Of a DNA stretch of 64,000 nucleotides, positions 1-8,056 are shown piece by piece (positions within the stretch are counted from its first letter, which is position 1; each line of letters starts with the position of its first letter). The translations under genes and the position numbers were made by a program. Source of the DNA: Firmicutes bacterium UBA6113 (GTDB taxonomy: Bacteria; Bacillota; Clostridia; Tissierellales; Sedimentibacteraceae); the NCBI GenBank assembly GCA_002422545.1, contig DIWF01000036.1, forward strand, positions 1 to 64,000, written 5' to 3'. The notes below the pieces were generated by a model. It was not told the origin of the DNA. It saw only the letters and a program-made list of their open reading frames with translations, and did no database searches.

Positions 1-203
1 AGTTTGAATTCGAAAGTATATGTTTCATTTTTTCTGGAACGCATCAAGCCTTCTTCACCAAAAGCTTTATATGAAGTTACCCACTGTTGAACAGATTTCT
101 TATATGGAATTCCATACTTCTTAGCTAAATAGGTATAGCCTCCTTCATTATTTAAATACGCTTTTACTATTTCCATTTTCATTTCAAAACTATATTTTGC
201 CAT
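1..203 (-). CDS. IS3-family transposase OrfA, N-terminal part
   Basis: Only the first 67 codons are in the window. The translation begins MAKYSFEMKMEIVKAYL and continues through a helix-turn-helix (YTYLAKKYGIPYKKSVQQWV), the usual N-terminal DNA-binding domain of OrfA in IS3/IS150 elements; it would bind the inverted terminal repeats. The start is the ATG at 203, preceded by GGGAGG about 11 bases upstream. That ribosome site lies in one arm of a long hairpin (211-259). The gene runs off the left edge, so OrfB and the DDE catalytic domain are not visible and activity cannot be judged. Confidence 0.8.
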   Translation of the reverse strand, partial: MAKYSFEMKMEIVKAYLNNEGGYTYLAKKYGIPYKKSVQQWVTSYKAFGEEGLMRSRKNETYTFEFK

Positions 204-210
204 AAAAAAA

Positions 211-259
211 CTGACCTCCCTATATGTTAGATTTTTTAGGTCTAACATATGGGGGTCAG
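211..259 (-). promoter_or_regulatory. Hairpin covering the transposase ribosome site
   Basis: Bases 222-231 (ATATGTTAGA) pair perfectly with 241-250, and the stem continues with small bulges through CTGACC (211-216) and GGTCAG (254-259). The loop is about nine bases. The left arm contains the GGGAGG ribosome site of the transposase. A transcript entering from outside the element would fold this stem and hide the site; an internally started transcript might not. Such protection against read-through translation is known for other IS families. Confidence 0.55.
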
Positions 260-281
260 TTCAAAATCCGAAGGCTGTTTT

Positions 282-836
282 TTATATTGCATATTCATTG
301 AGGCATATGATCTTGCCTTTTTTAACTTCTCTTCCCGGAATTCCAACAACTGTTGAATTTGGGCTCGTGTCGTAAAGAACTACAGAATTCGCTCCTACTT
401 TTGTTCCTGAAGCTATATAAATATTTCCAAGAATCTTTGCAGAGCTTCCTATTGTAACATTGTCCCCTACTGTAGGATGTCTTTTTCCTTTTTCGTTGCC
501 TGTTCCTCCCAGTGTTGCTCCATGAAACATTGTAACATTGTTTCCGATAACTGCTGTTTCTCCTATTACAACTCCCATGCCGTGGTCTATGAACAAACCC
601 TTGCCTATTGTTGCTCCCGGATGGATTTCAATTCCGCTCCATTTTCTTCCCATGTTTGATATCCATCTTGCCATGAAAAATCTTTTTTTCTTGTATAGGT
701 TGTGAGCAATTCTGTATGTTATAAGAGCCTTCATGTGAGGATACAAAAGCAATACTTCTATTCTGTTTCTTGCTGCAGGGTCCCTGTCAAACACTGAATC
801 TATATCTTCAATTATTGATTTTATAAATCTTATCAT
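282..836 (-). CDS. cysE: Serine O-acetyltransferase
   Basis: Makes O-acetyl-L-serine from serine and acetyl-CoA, the first committed step of cysteine synthesis, in the cytoplasm. The 184-residue protein has the left-handed beta-helix hexapeptide fold: [22 protein letters not shown] near residues 69-90, then [14 protein letters not shown] and [16 protein letters not shown], with the catalytic His in FIDHGMG. The length fits the short bacterial CysE class without a long N-terminal helical domain. It lies 14 bases downstream of cysK and is probably its operon partner under the same T-box. The stop is close to an insertion sequence but the frame is intact. Confidence is high. Confidence 0.95.
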   Translation of the reverse strand: MIRFIKSIIEDIDSVFDRDPAARNRIEVLLLYPHMKALITYRIAHNLYKKKRFFMARWISNMGRKWSGIEIHPGATIGKGLFIDHGMGVVIGETAVIGNNVTMFHGATLGGTGNEKGKRHPTVGDNVTIGSSAKILGNIYIASGTKVGANSVVLYDTSPNSTVVGIPGREVKKGKIICLNEYAI

Positions 837-850
837 GGGATCATTCCTTT

Positions 851-1744
851 CTAGTAGTACTTAACCATTGACAAATACTTTTCTCCGCCGTCAGGAGATA
901 CTGTAACTATTTTTTTGTTGTTTCCATATTTTTTGGCAAGCTTTCTTGCTGCAGCCACATTGGCTCCTGTAGAAATTCCAACCAGTATTCCTGTCTTTGT
1001 TGAAACTTCAACAGCTGTGTCTATGGCTTCCTCATCTGTTACAGTAAATATTTCATCCACATAACTTCCGTTGTATGCTCCCGGTACAAATCCTGCTCCT
1101 ATTCCCTGTATTTTGTGAGGTGCCGGATTTCCTCCGGACAATACAGGTGATTTGGAAGGCTCAGCGCCTGCAGTAATTATATTTTTGTTGTATTCCTTGA
1201 GCCGTTTTGAAACTCCGGAAATTGTTCCGCCTGAACCAACACCTGCTACGAATATGTCAAGGTCGTTAACCTGGCTGATTATTTCAGGAGCAGTGGTTTT
1301 ATAATGAAACTCTGGATTTGCCGGGTTGTTGAATTGGTCGGGCATGAAATAATTCTTGTCATCTTTCAAGAGTTCATTAGCCCTGGCAATTGCCCCGGAC
1401 ATTCCCTTGGCACCTTCTGTGAGTATCAATGTTGCTCCATATGCTGCTATTATATTTCTTCTTTCAACGCTCATTGTTTCAGGCATTGTTATTACTACCT
1501 TGTATCCTTTGAGTCTTCCTATTAGAGCAAGACCTATTCCTGTATTTCCGCTTGTAGGTTCAACAATTATGCTGTTTTTCTTCAGTATTCCTTTTTCTTC
1601 TGCATCCAATATCATTCCAAGGGCTGCCCTGTCTTTTATGCTTCCGCCCGGATTGAATTTTTCCATTTTAATAAATATATTTTCTCCTGGCAATTGAACT
1701 ATTGGAGTATTGCCTATTAATTTTAAAGTTGTATAATTTTCCAT
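851..1744 (-). CDS. cysK: Cysteine synthase (O-acetylserine sulfhydrylase)
   Basis: PLP enzyme that makes cysteine from O-acetylserine and sulfide, using the product of the adjacent cysE. Visible are the PLP-lysine motif GGSIKDRAA (Lys near residue 37), the substrate loop [11 protein letters not shown] and the glycine-rich phosphate loop [10 protein letters not shown]. The frame is open to a GTG at 1768, but the ATG at 1744 ([18 protein letters not shown]) is preferred because AAAGGATGG lies eight bases upstream and the protein then begins at the usual family position, giving 297 residues. A T-box leader lies upstream, so the operon should be induced when uncharged tRNA-Cys builds up. A palindromic element sits between the leader and the gene. 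Confidence 0.94.
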   Translation of the reverse strand: MENYTTLKLIGNTPIVQLPGENIFIKMEKFNPGGSIKDRAALGMILDAEEKGILKKNSIIVEPTSGNTGIGLALIGRLKGYKVVITMPETMSVERRNIIAAYGATLILTEGAKGMSGAIARANELLKDDKNYFMPDQFNNPANPEFHYKTTAPEIISQVNDLDIFVAGVGSGGTISGVSKRLKEYNKNIITAGAEPSKSPVLSGGNPAPHKIQGIGAGFVPGAYNGSYVDEIFTVTDEEAIDTAVEVSTKTGILVGISTGANVAAARKLAKKYGNNKKIVTVSPDGGEKYLSMVKYY

Positions 1745-1826
1745 AACTACCATCCTTTTGATTTCCACTAAATCGGAAAATAACGCTATAGCTAAATTGA
1801 TTTCGTTAGGTTAGGGAGGCAGGATA

Positions 1827-1956
1827 GTTAGGGCATACCGCAGTTTCGTTCACCAATTTATCAGCTCGCTGCCGCTCGCATAAATTGGGAACTCATTGCG
1901 GTTGACCTACCGCCATTTTTTCTTCCTTCGGTCGAAAAAATGGGGTTAGGGCATAC
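1827..1956. repeat. Palindrome-rich unit bounded by 12-bp direct repeats
   Basis: GTTAGGGCATAC occurs at 1827-1838 and again at 1945-1956. Between them are two strong hairpins, CCAATTTA/TAAATTGG (about 1852-1878) and CCATTTTTTC/GAAAAAATGG (about 1913-1943), nested in a looser CCGCA/TGCGG dyad. The unit has no coding potential and sits between the T-box terminator and cysK. It resembles a small non-autonomous mobile or REP-type element; no second copy was found in this window. Confidence 0.5.
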
Positions 1957-2240
1957 AAAAAATCCGCCTCTATATCAGAGACGGATATAATCCGCGGTTC
2001 CACTCTTATTGGCAAATAAATTGCCCACCTTAACAGCACCATCATGCTATTTCATTTTAACGGATTGATTCCGCAGCAGCCTACTTTATAAATTTCGGTG
2101 CTGTACTCCGAAGGGCACTTCACATATACATCCAATAAGCATCCTTTCAGCCAGGAGATGCTCTCTCTAAAAATTCAATATATATTACTTTCCTTCTTCA
2201 CTGTATTTCCTACTAATTTAGTTGGGTATATTTTTTACTT
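1957..2240 (-). promoter_or_regulatory. T-box leader, probably tRNA-Cys responsive, with terminator
   Basis: On the minus strand the transcript contains the T-box core GTGGAACCGCGG (about 1992-2003), preceded by an AGTAGG...CCGTTA stem III signature (about 2048-2085). It is followed by a terminator, ATCCG-CTCT/AGAG-CGGAT at 1962-1986, ending in a U run at 1957-1961. Pairing of the T-box with the terminator arm gives the alternative antiterminator. A TGC triplet (2115-2117) in GTGAAGTGCC is a candidate Cys specifier codon, which fits the downstream cysK-cysE; the specifier assignment is by eye and less certain than the T-box itself. Confidence 0.88.
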
Positions 2241-2269
2241 ATTATATTATACCGGCTTAAAAAATGCAA
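2241..2269 (-). promoter_or_regulatory. Sigma-A promoter of the T-box/cysKE transcript
   Basis: On the minus strand TTGCAT (2264-2269) and TATAAT (2241-2246) are separated by 17 bases, just upstream of the T-box leader. An overlapping second TATAAT lies at 2246-2251. Confidence 0.55.
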
Positions 2270-2329
2270 CACTTTTTTAAAAATATTTTTTATAATTTTT
2301 TATTCCAATTAAGTAATAATTATTTTTCT

Positions 2330-2947
2330 TTAATTGCCACTTTTCAGCTTATTTATGAAGCTGTAGGTTATTTTCGCTGTAAGCCCCCATATAACTTTAT
2401 CTTCATATTTATAAAAATAAACGGGGTACCTTATGTTCCCCCAATTGTAATTGATTCCGTCATTGACCATGTGGTATGGAAAATCCTTGTCAGCCTGAGG
2501 CAGGTAGTTCATGTAATATTTCTCCGGCTCGTTGTTCAAAAAATGTGACAAGGGAACACAAAAAAGATCATCAACCTCATCCTTGCTGTAAGGAATTTCA
2601 GAAATGTCAAGGTTTTTGATGTATCCCAGAAATGAATATACAAATGAACCGCTTTTGCTTGTAGCGTAGTCAAGTTCAGACAATATTTCTATGTTGTCTT
2701 TTGGAATTCCAAGCTCCTCCCATGTTTCACGCATGGCAGCTTCGGCTGGATTTTCAAAGTCCTCAATTTTTCCTCCGGGAAATGAAATTTCACCCGGCTG
2801 TCTTATGGTTTTGGACCTGACTTCATATATGAGATTAAGTTCACCATCTTTTTCAACCAGCGGAACCAGCACAGAAAACCTGAAATCCTCATCAATTGGT
2901 TTTGGTTCAACTTCATTTATTTTATTTTTTATATATTCAATATTCAT
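2330..2947 (-). CDS. NUDIX hydrolase, CoA-pyrophosphatase type
   Basis: Cytoplasmic pyrophosphohydrolase of 205 residues. The NUDIX box is complete (GGKIEDFENPAEAAMRETWEELG, near residues 58-80, with the REXXEEXG catalytic core). Immediately before it, RSKTIRQPGEISFPGGK matches the signature of the NudL/PCD1 subfamily, which cleaves CoA and CoA disulfide to 3',5'-ADP and phosphopantetheine. Its start codon overlaps the stop of the upstream GDT1-like gene by one base (TAATG), so the two are probably translationally coupled. Substrate is inferred from the subfamily motif, not demonstrated. Confidence 0.85.
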   Translation of the reverse strand: MNIEYIKNKINEVEPKPIDEDFRFSVLVPLVEKDGELNLIYEVRSKTIRQPGEISFPGGKIEDFENPAEAAMRETWEELGIPKDNIEILSELDYATSKSGSFVYSFLGYIKNLDISEIPYSKDEVDDLFCVPLSHFLNNEPEKYYMNYLPQADKDFPYHMVNDGINYNWGNIRYPVYFYKYEDKVIWGLTAKITYSFINKLKSGN

Positions 2948-3492
2948 TATCCGTTAAGCCTCATCAATCCAAATAATATAAATACCAGTCCTGATATTGT
3001 TTTTATTATATAAGATGGAATGTGTTTAGTCAACGATGAGCCTATAATTATTCCTATGAAGCCAATGAACAACATTCCTGCAATGGAGCCTGCAAGTACC
3101 ATGATAGGATACTCTGCTTCCATGGCAAGTGTCATTGCAGTAAGCTGTGTTTTGTCTCCTATTTCTCCAAGGAAGAAAGTGAGAGCGGTTGTTATTATGG
3201 GACCAAATCTGAAACACCTGCCGCTGCAGTCTTCATCGTCAGAAACTATTATGATTACGCCAAAAAATATAAACATTAATCCTGCAAAAATCTGAAGCAG
3301 ATTTTGGTCGATCATTCCGGACAAGAAGCTTCCTAAAAACACAGCTGCTCCGTGATTCAAAAAAACTCCCAGAAGTATACCTACAAGCATTTGAACCATA
3401 GTGTACTTTGCAGCCAGGGTCATTAGCATTAGCTGAGTTTTATCACCTATTTCAGCCGCAAAGACCAGTACAAAAGCTTCTATGAACTCCAT
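2947..3492 (-). CDS. GDT1/TMEM165-family cation transporter (probable Mn2+ exporter)
   Basis: Small membrane protein of 181 residues with six predicted transmembrane segments in two homologous halves. Each half carries the family motif: AEIGDKTQLMLMTLA near residue 14 and GEIGDKTQLTAMTLA near residue 110. Family members in bacteria (MneA/Mnx) export manganese; eukaryotic ones move Ca2+ and Mn2+ into the Golgi. It is the first gene of a two-gene operon with the NUDIX hydrolase, overlapping it by one base. The ATG follows GGAGG closely. The transport direction is inferred from the family. Confidence 0.87.
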   Translation of the reverse strand: MEFIEAFVLVFAAEIGDKTQLMLMTLAAKYTMVQMLVGILLGVFLNHGAAVFLGSFLSGMIDQNLLQIFAGLMFIFFGVIIIVSDDEDCSGRCFRFGPIITTALTFFLGEIGDKTQLTAMTLAMEAEYPIMVLAGSIAGMLFIGFIGIIIGSSLTKHIPSYIIKTISGLVFILFGLMRLNG

Positions 3493-3618
3493 GTAATTCC
3501 TCCATTAATTTATTATCAAACAAACTCTTTAATTAATTGTACATATATATTATAATATTTGATATGAAGTACAATCAGAACAAAAATATTATTTTGATTG
3601 CTTATCTTTGGAGGCATT

Positions 3619-4713
3619 ATGTTGAATATACTAATTACCACAGCACCATTCGGAAACGGACATAAGATGGTGGCTACAGCTTTAAAAAATGCATTTGTTA
3701 ACAAGGGGTACACCAATGTTTTTGTAGTTGATTTGTTTACTGAGGCTCACCCTAAAATCACTGAAACAATTAAAAAGGCATACATAAAAAGCTATGACTT
3801 CGGAGAAGCATATTCTAAAATTTATTATGGCTCCGAAAAGCTTACAGACATGAAAGTCATTGAATTATACAGAAACTTCGGTTTTAAAAAGCTTGACGAA
3901 ATAGCAAAGCAATTCCAGCCGGATCTCATAATAAATACGTTTCCCATATTGTCATCACTGAAGATAAAAGACAAGAACAACAAAAACATACCTGTGTTTA
4001 ACATTGTTACAGATTTTTACGTACATAAACTATGGATAAGCGAAGAAATAGACAAATTTTACATAGCCACAAATGAGCTTCAGGAAGAAATGAAAAAAAT
4101 GAACATTCCAGTTGAAAAAACAGTTGTTTCAGGCATACCAATCAGAGATGCCTTTGAAGAAGTGGAAAATATAACAAACTTGTACAAAAAGTACAACTTC
4201 AGAAAAGGCAAAAAAATTGTATTGATAAATTCCGGTGCATTCGGAGTGTTCAGAAACATAAAGAATGTATGCGTAGAACTCTGCAAGGACAGATCAATTC
4301 AGGTTGCTGTTGTATGCGGAAACAATCTTGCTCAAAAGGAAAAGCTTGAATCCCTTGGCCTCAGGAACTTGAAAGTTTTTGGATTTACCGAGAACATAGA
4401 TGAACTTTATAAAATATCAAGCTGCATGATAACAAAATCCGGAGGCATCACCTTAAGCGAAGCTTTGGCTGTGCAAATTCCTCTTGTAATAATAAAGCCC
4501 GTTCCCGGACAGGAAAAGGAAAATGCTCTTTACTTTGAGAAAAAAGGGGCTGCAATAATTGCAAACAACACATATCAAATAGTAAACAGCACCAAGGAGC
4601 TTATAAAGAGCCCTGACATGCTCATTGCAATGCGAAAAAACATGAGAAAAATGTATTATAAATCATCTTCAGAAAAAATAGTTGATGATGTGGTTGAAAG
4701 TATAGAAAAATAA
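3619..4713 (+). CDS. MGDG-synthase-like glycosyltransferase (GT28/UgtP type)
   Basis: Predicted membrane-associated glycosyltransferase of 364 residues. The N-terminus (LITTAPFGNGHKMVATALKNAF) is the GXGH acceptor-binding motif of the MGDG synthase/UgtP family, and the C-terminal half has a nucleotide-sugar motif (KSGGITLSEALAVQIPLV) followed by GQEKENALYF. Relatives transfer a sugar to diacylglycerol to make glycolipids or teichoic acid anchors; the exact donor and acceptor are not shown. The frame is open from 3598, but the ATG at 3619 with TTTGGAGG just upstream is the clear start. It stands alone on the plus strand, diverging from the GDT1 operon. An RND pump relic follows directly. Confidence 0.85.
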   Translation: MLNILITTAPFGNGHKMVATALKNAFVNKGYTNVFVVDLFTEAHPKITETIKKAYIKSYDFGEAYSKIYYGSEKLTDMKVIELYRNFGFKKLDEIAKQFQPDLIINTFPILSSLKIKDKNNKNIPVFNIVTDFYVHKLWISEEIDKFYIATNELQEEMKKMNIPVEKTVVSGIPIRDAFEEVENITNLYKKYNFRKGKKIVLINSGAFGVFRNIKNVCVELCKDRSIQVAVVCGNNLAQKEKLESLGLRNLKVFGFTENIDELYKISSCMITKSGGITLSEALAVQIPLVIIKPVPGQEKENALYFEKKGAAIIANNTYQIVNSTKELIKSPDMLIAMRKNMRKMYYKSSSEKIVDDVVESIEK

Positions 4714-4726
4714 GAGATAATTATGA

Positions 4727-5002
4727 ATTGTTGTAAACAACGCCATACTTCTTCTGGAATACATCAACAGAGCAAGGCATGACGGGCTAACAATCGACGA
4801 ATCCTGCAAAAGTTCAGTTAAGAGAAGATTTCGCCCAATAATGCTGACCACCATAACAACAGTGGTTGGACTTGTACCATTGGCTTTATCTGCAAGTTCA
4901 TTTTTTACTCCAATGGCTGTGGCTCTTATGACAGGCCTTATGGTTTCAACACTGTTAACATTAATTGTTGTTCCGATGTTTTATAGCATGGTTGAAAAAT
5001 AA
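4727..5002 (+). pseudogene. C-terminal relic of an RND efflux transporter
   Basis: An open stretch of 91 codons ending at TAA (5000-5002) translates to the last two transmembrane helices of an AcrB/MdtC-type RND pump. It starts IVVNNAILLLEYINRARHDG, runs through the conserved RRFRPIMLTTITTVVGL and ends PMFYSMVEK. In intact pumps this part follows about 900 further residues. Here it begins abruptly 14 bases after the glycosyltransferase stop, with an in-frame TGA just before it and no start signal. No other RND sequence is nearby, so the rest of the gene was deleted. The reading frame itself has not decayed, suggesting a fairly recent deletion. Confidence 0.85.
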
Positions 5003-5060
5003 TTTTAAAATAACTTAAAAATAAAACCAGCAGCTAATGCTGCTGCCAAGGTAATAACTA

Positions 5061-5162
5061 AGCTATTTCAACTATGTAGTGGAGGGCCTCGTGCCCTCCC
5101 GTGCGGACGGGTACAAGACCCGCCTCTACAATTTGTAGAAAACTAGGCTTTGCCAATAGTCT
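5061..5162 (+). repeat. REP-like dispersed repeat, copy 1
   Basis: A GC-rich island in an AT-rich spacer, with paired arms GGAGGGC/GCCCTCC (5081-5099) and CGGACGGGTACAAGACCCG followed by CTCTACAA. An inverted-orientation copy lies at 28068-28164 and shares the flanking words TATTTCAACTATG and TTTGCCAATAGTCT. It is non-coding. GGGCGGA-CACAAG-TCCGCCC-type elements of this sort are widespread in anaerobic Firmicutes genomes. Confidence 0.7.
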
Positions 5163-5191
5163 GAAGGCATCTTATTTGCTGTTGGTTATTG

Positions 5192-6601
5192 TTATGATTG
5201 CTTTATTATATTATTATCCCTTCCAAATTTTTTAACAATTGCACCAACTGCAAAAATAACAAATCCCACACCCAATCCTGCAAACAAAGAATCAAAGCTT
5301 AATTCAAAAAACAATTCACATGCGAGATGAGCTGTAATTCCCCCTATGCTTGATGCAACAGCAAATCTATGGTCAATTTTATCCTTGAAGAAAAGCGACC
5401 CAATCATAGGAAACAAAAGCACAGTACCCCTCAGTCCCGTTGCCAAAAAACCCCAGGTGAGAATTGCAGTCTGCTTATTTATGCTCACAATTGCAGCCGA
5501 AATGAGAAAAGACAGAACTATGAAAATTCTGCTGACAAGAAGCTCTTTTTTTCCATCAGCATCTTTTCTTATGAATTTCTTGTAAATGTCTTTGGATACA
5601 ATAGTCCCAAATCCAAGAGCCATGCCGGAACCTGTTCCCACAAGAGCGAGAAGGAGAGTTGCAAGAACAGCTCCTCCAAGCAATGGAGGCATATTTTCTA
5701 ATACAAAAACGGGAAATGCCTGGCTTGATTCTATTAAGGGATAGTTAATTTTCATATACATTCCAATAAATACAGCACCTAATCCTACAGGAGGAAGCAA
5801 TAACGCTGCTGCTACAGTTGCTTTTTTCGCATCCAGGTCATTTCTTCCCGACAAAATTGTCTGCACGTAAGTCTGTCCACAAAGCACTCCTAAGACAACT
5901 GATACCAATGAGCCCATATCGATTCCAAAGCCCCTGGCAAACATGCTGAAATATTGTTCCTTTGGAAGAGCATTGTAAATGGGAGCAAATCCGCCGCTCA
6001 AAGTCAATATCTTATATGTACCGAAACCAACTGCAATGTATGACAGCACAAGTTTTACATTTCCGAGAATTCCTGTTACTAATACTCCTCCGAAAACTAC
6101 ATAGCATATCATAATTGCAACAGTTATTGCTGCGCTAATACCCGGGCTGATGCCAAACACTGCAGTAAGCAATGCATTTGCTGACAATATTTGTGCCACT
6201 ATGTTTAAAACAATCCCAAAGGAGCTTAATACTGATGCAACAACTCCGGCAAAGTTTCCATATTCATGGCTAATGACCTGCTGTATTGTAACAAAACCGC
6301 TGTTTCTGAAAGGATTGACAAAAAAAAGCCCGAACAGCAGACATCCTAAACCCGAGCCCAGGGTAAACCACCAGGCGGACATTCCATAGGAATAAGCAAG
6401 CTGCGCTGTACCTATAGTTGAAGATCCTCCTATAAGTGTGCTTATAAGGGCTCCGGCAACAAGTGATGTGCTTGCGCTCTTTCCTCCTGTTGTAAAATCA
6501 GATGAATTTTTAATGTTCTTTCCTGAATTAATGCCGATTATCATAATTAACAATAAGGTTGACGCCATTCCTGCAACATGTAGAAAGGTAACTTCTGCCA
6601 T
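5192..6601 (-). CDS. Sodium:solute symporter (SSS family)
   Basis: Integral membrane transporter of 469 residues with about 13 hydrophobic segments. The N-terminal part has the SSS landmarks: DFTTGGKSASTSLVAGALISTLIGGSS near residues 35-62 and a YGMSAWWFTLGSG helix. Members couple Na+ entry to uptake of sugars, amino acids, carboxylates or osmolytes; substrate cannot be read from the sequence. It lies 87 bases downstream of a PLP aminotransferase on the same strand, so an amino acid or oxoacid substrate is plausible. The gap contains a hairpin (about 6630-6671) without a U tract. The REP-like element lies downstream. Confidence 0.85.
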   Translation of the reverse strand: MAEVTFLHVAGMASTLLLIMIIGINSGKNIKNSSDFTTGGKSASTSLVAGALISTLIGGSSTIGTAQLAYSYGMSAWWFTLGSGLGCLLFGLFFVNPFRNSGFVTIQQVISHEYGNFAGVVASVLSSFGIVLNIVAQILSANALLTAVFGISPGISAAITVAIMICYVVFGGVLVTGILGNVKLVLSYIAVGFGTYKILTLSGGFAPIYNALPKEQYFSMFARGFGIDMGSLVSVVLGVLCGQTYVQTILSGRNDLDAKKATVAAALLLPPVGLGAVFIGMYMKINYPLIESSQAFPVFVLENMPPLLGGAVLATLLLALVGTGSGMALGFGTIVSKDIYKKFIRKDADGKKELLVSRIFIVLSFLISAAIVSINKQTAILTWGFLATGLRGTVLLFPMIGSLFFKDKIDHRFAVASSIGGITAHLACELFFELSFDSLFAGLGVGFVIFAVGAIVKKFGRDNNIIKQS

Positions 6602-6688
6602 TTCAATCTCCTAAAAACGAACCCCAGCCTGATCAGCCATGAAAACTCATTCATGTACTGATTAGACAGGAAATTAATTTTTGCTAAT

Positions 6689-7897
6689 TTATTTAACCTT
6701 CGAAGAAATCAGTCTTCCGAGCTTTCTAGCACCTATACGTATTTTTTCCGGAGTTACTCCGCCATAGCTTATTCTCATGCAGTTTCTTCCCTTTCCTCCG
6801 CCTTCAGCGTAGAAACCTTCACCTGCAACAAATGCAACCTTAACCTCAGGATTTGAAACAGACTCTGTCAGAAGTTCTGTGGTGTTTATGCTTTCAGGAA
6901 GCTCAACCCATACAAACAATCCTCCGTCGGGAGTTGTTCTCTTTGTTCCTTGAGGGAAAAATTTGTCTATACATTCAAGCATAACGTCTCTTCGTTCCCT
7001 GTACAAATCGCAAATCATCTTGTGGTGAGCAGGATAATATCCTCTTTTAAAAAACTCTGCACATAGTATCTGCGGAAGCATTGCTGTGTGCGAATTTGTT
7101 GCTGTCTTTGCATCAAACAACTTTTCAGTTATTTCATCATTGGCATATATGTATCCAAGCCTGCTTCCAGCTGAAAAAATCTTTGAGAAACTGTTGGCAA
7201 GAATTGTATGTCCAGTTTTATCAAAAGATTTTATGGGCAAAAGATCGCTGCCACTATAGCGTATGTCCCTGTATGGATCATCTTCAAGAATGATTGTGTC
7301 ATACTTGCTTCCAAGCTCAGCAATTTTTTTTCTTCTTTCCTGAGAAAGAGTTATGCCAGTTGGATTTTGAAATGTAGGTATGACATAAACCATCTTTGGT
7401 TTGTACTTTATGATTTTTTCTTCCAGATCATCTGTCATCATGCCGTTTTCATCCATAGCAACAGGTATGCATTTTGCCTGGAACATTTCAAAAACTTCCA
7501 CAGAGTGCACAAAGCTTGGCGATTCAACAAGTATTATGTCATCAGGATCAATAAAAAGCTGACACAATAAATTAATCGCCTCCATTCCTCCACCGGTGAT
7601 TATGATATTTTCAGATTTTGCTTCCACTCCTTTTGGAGCAAGCAATTCTTTGACCACAACTTCTCTCAGGTCAGCTGTTCCCATTACAGGACCGTACTGA
7701 AGTGCTTCAATCCCTCTTGAATCCATTCTCATTATATCATTTGAAATCTCACGGACAATATCAACCGGAAGTGCCTCTCTGGCTGGTGCGCCTCCTCCAA
7801 AAGATATAATTTCAGGATCATTCATTGCCCCGAATAGCTTTTTAACCACATATGCTGAATTTTCCATGCTTTTCATGCGTTTTGCAAAGTGAGCCAT
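6689..7897 (-). CDS. PLP-dependent aminotransferase, class I (LysN/2-aminoadipate type)
   Basis: Cytoplasmic fold-type I aminotransferase, 402 residues. Motifs include GGGMEAINLLCQLFIDP (cofactor phosphate region), PTFQNPTGITLS, the Asp-Tyr pair LEDDPYRDIRY, the Schiff-base lysine in NSFSKIFSAGSRLGY and the C-terminal arginine in NCMRISYGG. This pattern matches the group containing 2-aminoadipate and aromatic/branched-chain aminotransferases (and the catalytic domain of MocR regulators, but here without the HTH). The start ATG has AAAGGGG seven bases upstream. It is the first gene of a probable two-gene unit with the Na+ symporter. The substrate is not resolved. Confidence 0.88.
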   Translation of the reverse strand: MAHFAKRMKSMENSAYVVKKLFGAMNDPEIISFGGGAPAREALPVDIVREISNDIMRMDSRGIEALQYGPVMGTADLREVVVKELLAPKGVEAKSENIIITGGGMEAINLLCQLFIDPDDIILVESPSFVHSVEVFEMFQAKCIPVAMDENGMMTDDLEEKIIKYKPKMVYVIPTFQNPTGITLSQERRKKIAELGSKYDTIILEDDPYRDIRYSGSDLLPIKSFDKTGHTILANSFSKIFSAGSRLGYIYANDEITEKLFDAKTATNSHTAMLPQILCAEFFKRGYYPAHHKMICDLYRERRDVMLECIDKFFPQGTKRTTPDGGLFVWVELPESINTTELLTESVSNPEVKVAFVAGEGFYAEGGGKGRNCMRISYGGVTPEKIRIGARKLGRLISSKVK

Positions 7898-8011
7898 AGT
7901 ATCCCCTTTCTTTTAATGAATTAATAACACTGCTAATAAATTATATAATTAATAAAAATTTATTACAAGTATTTTCTAATGTCAAGAAGACCTAGCATGT
8001 TGAGTTAATTA

Positions 8012-8055
8012 TAAAAAGATAGACTCTAAGTCAGTTTACATAGAGTCTTTCTTTT
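8012..8055. terminator. Bidirectional terminator after mhpE
   Basis: AGACTCTA (8021-8028) pairs with TAGAGTCT (8041-8048), flanked by an A-rich run on the left and a T-rich run on the right. It ends the mhp operon on the minus strand. Confidence 0.75.
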
Positions 8056-8056
8056 A

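Larger units (their letters stand above)
1..263 (-). mobile_element. IS3-family insertion sequence, one end (truncated by window edge)
   Basis: The window opens inside an insertion sequence whose transposase reads leftwards off the edge. The outer end appears to be near base 263, where the minus strand reads TGAACTGACCCCCATATG, a TGACCCC-type end seen in the IS150/IS3 group. The element ends about 19 bases past the cysE stop codon, so cysE itself is intact. The other end and any target duplication are outside the window, so the exact boundary is an inference. Confidence 0.75.
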
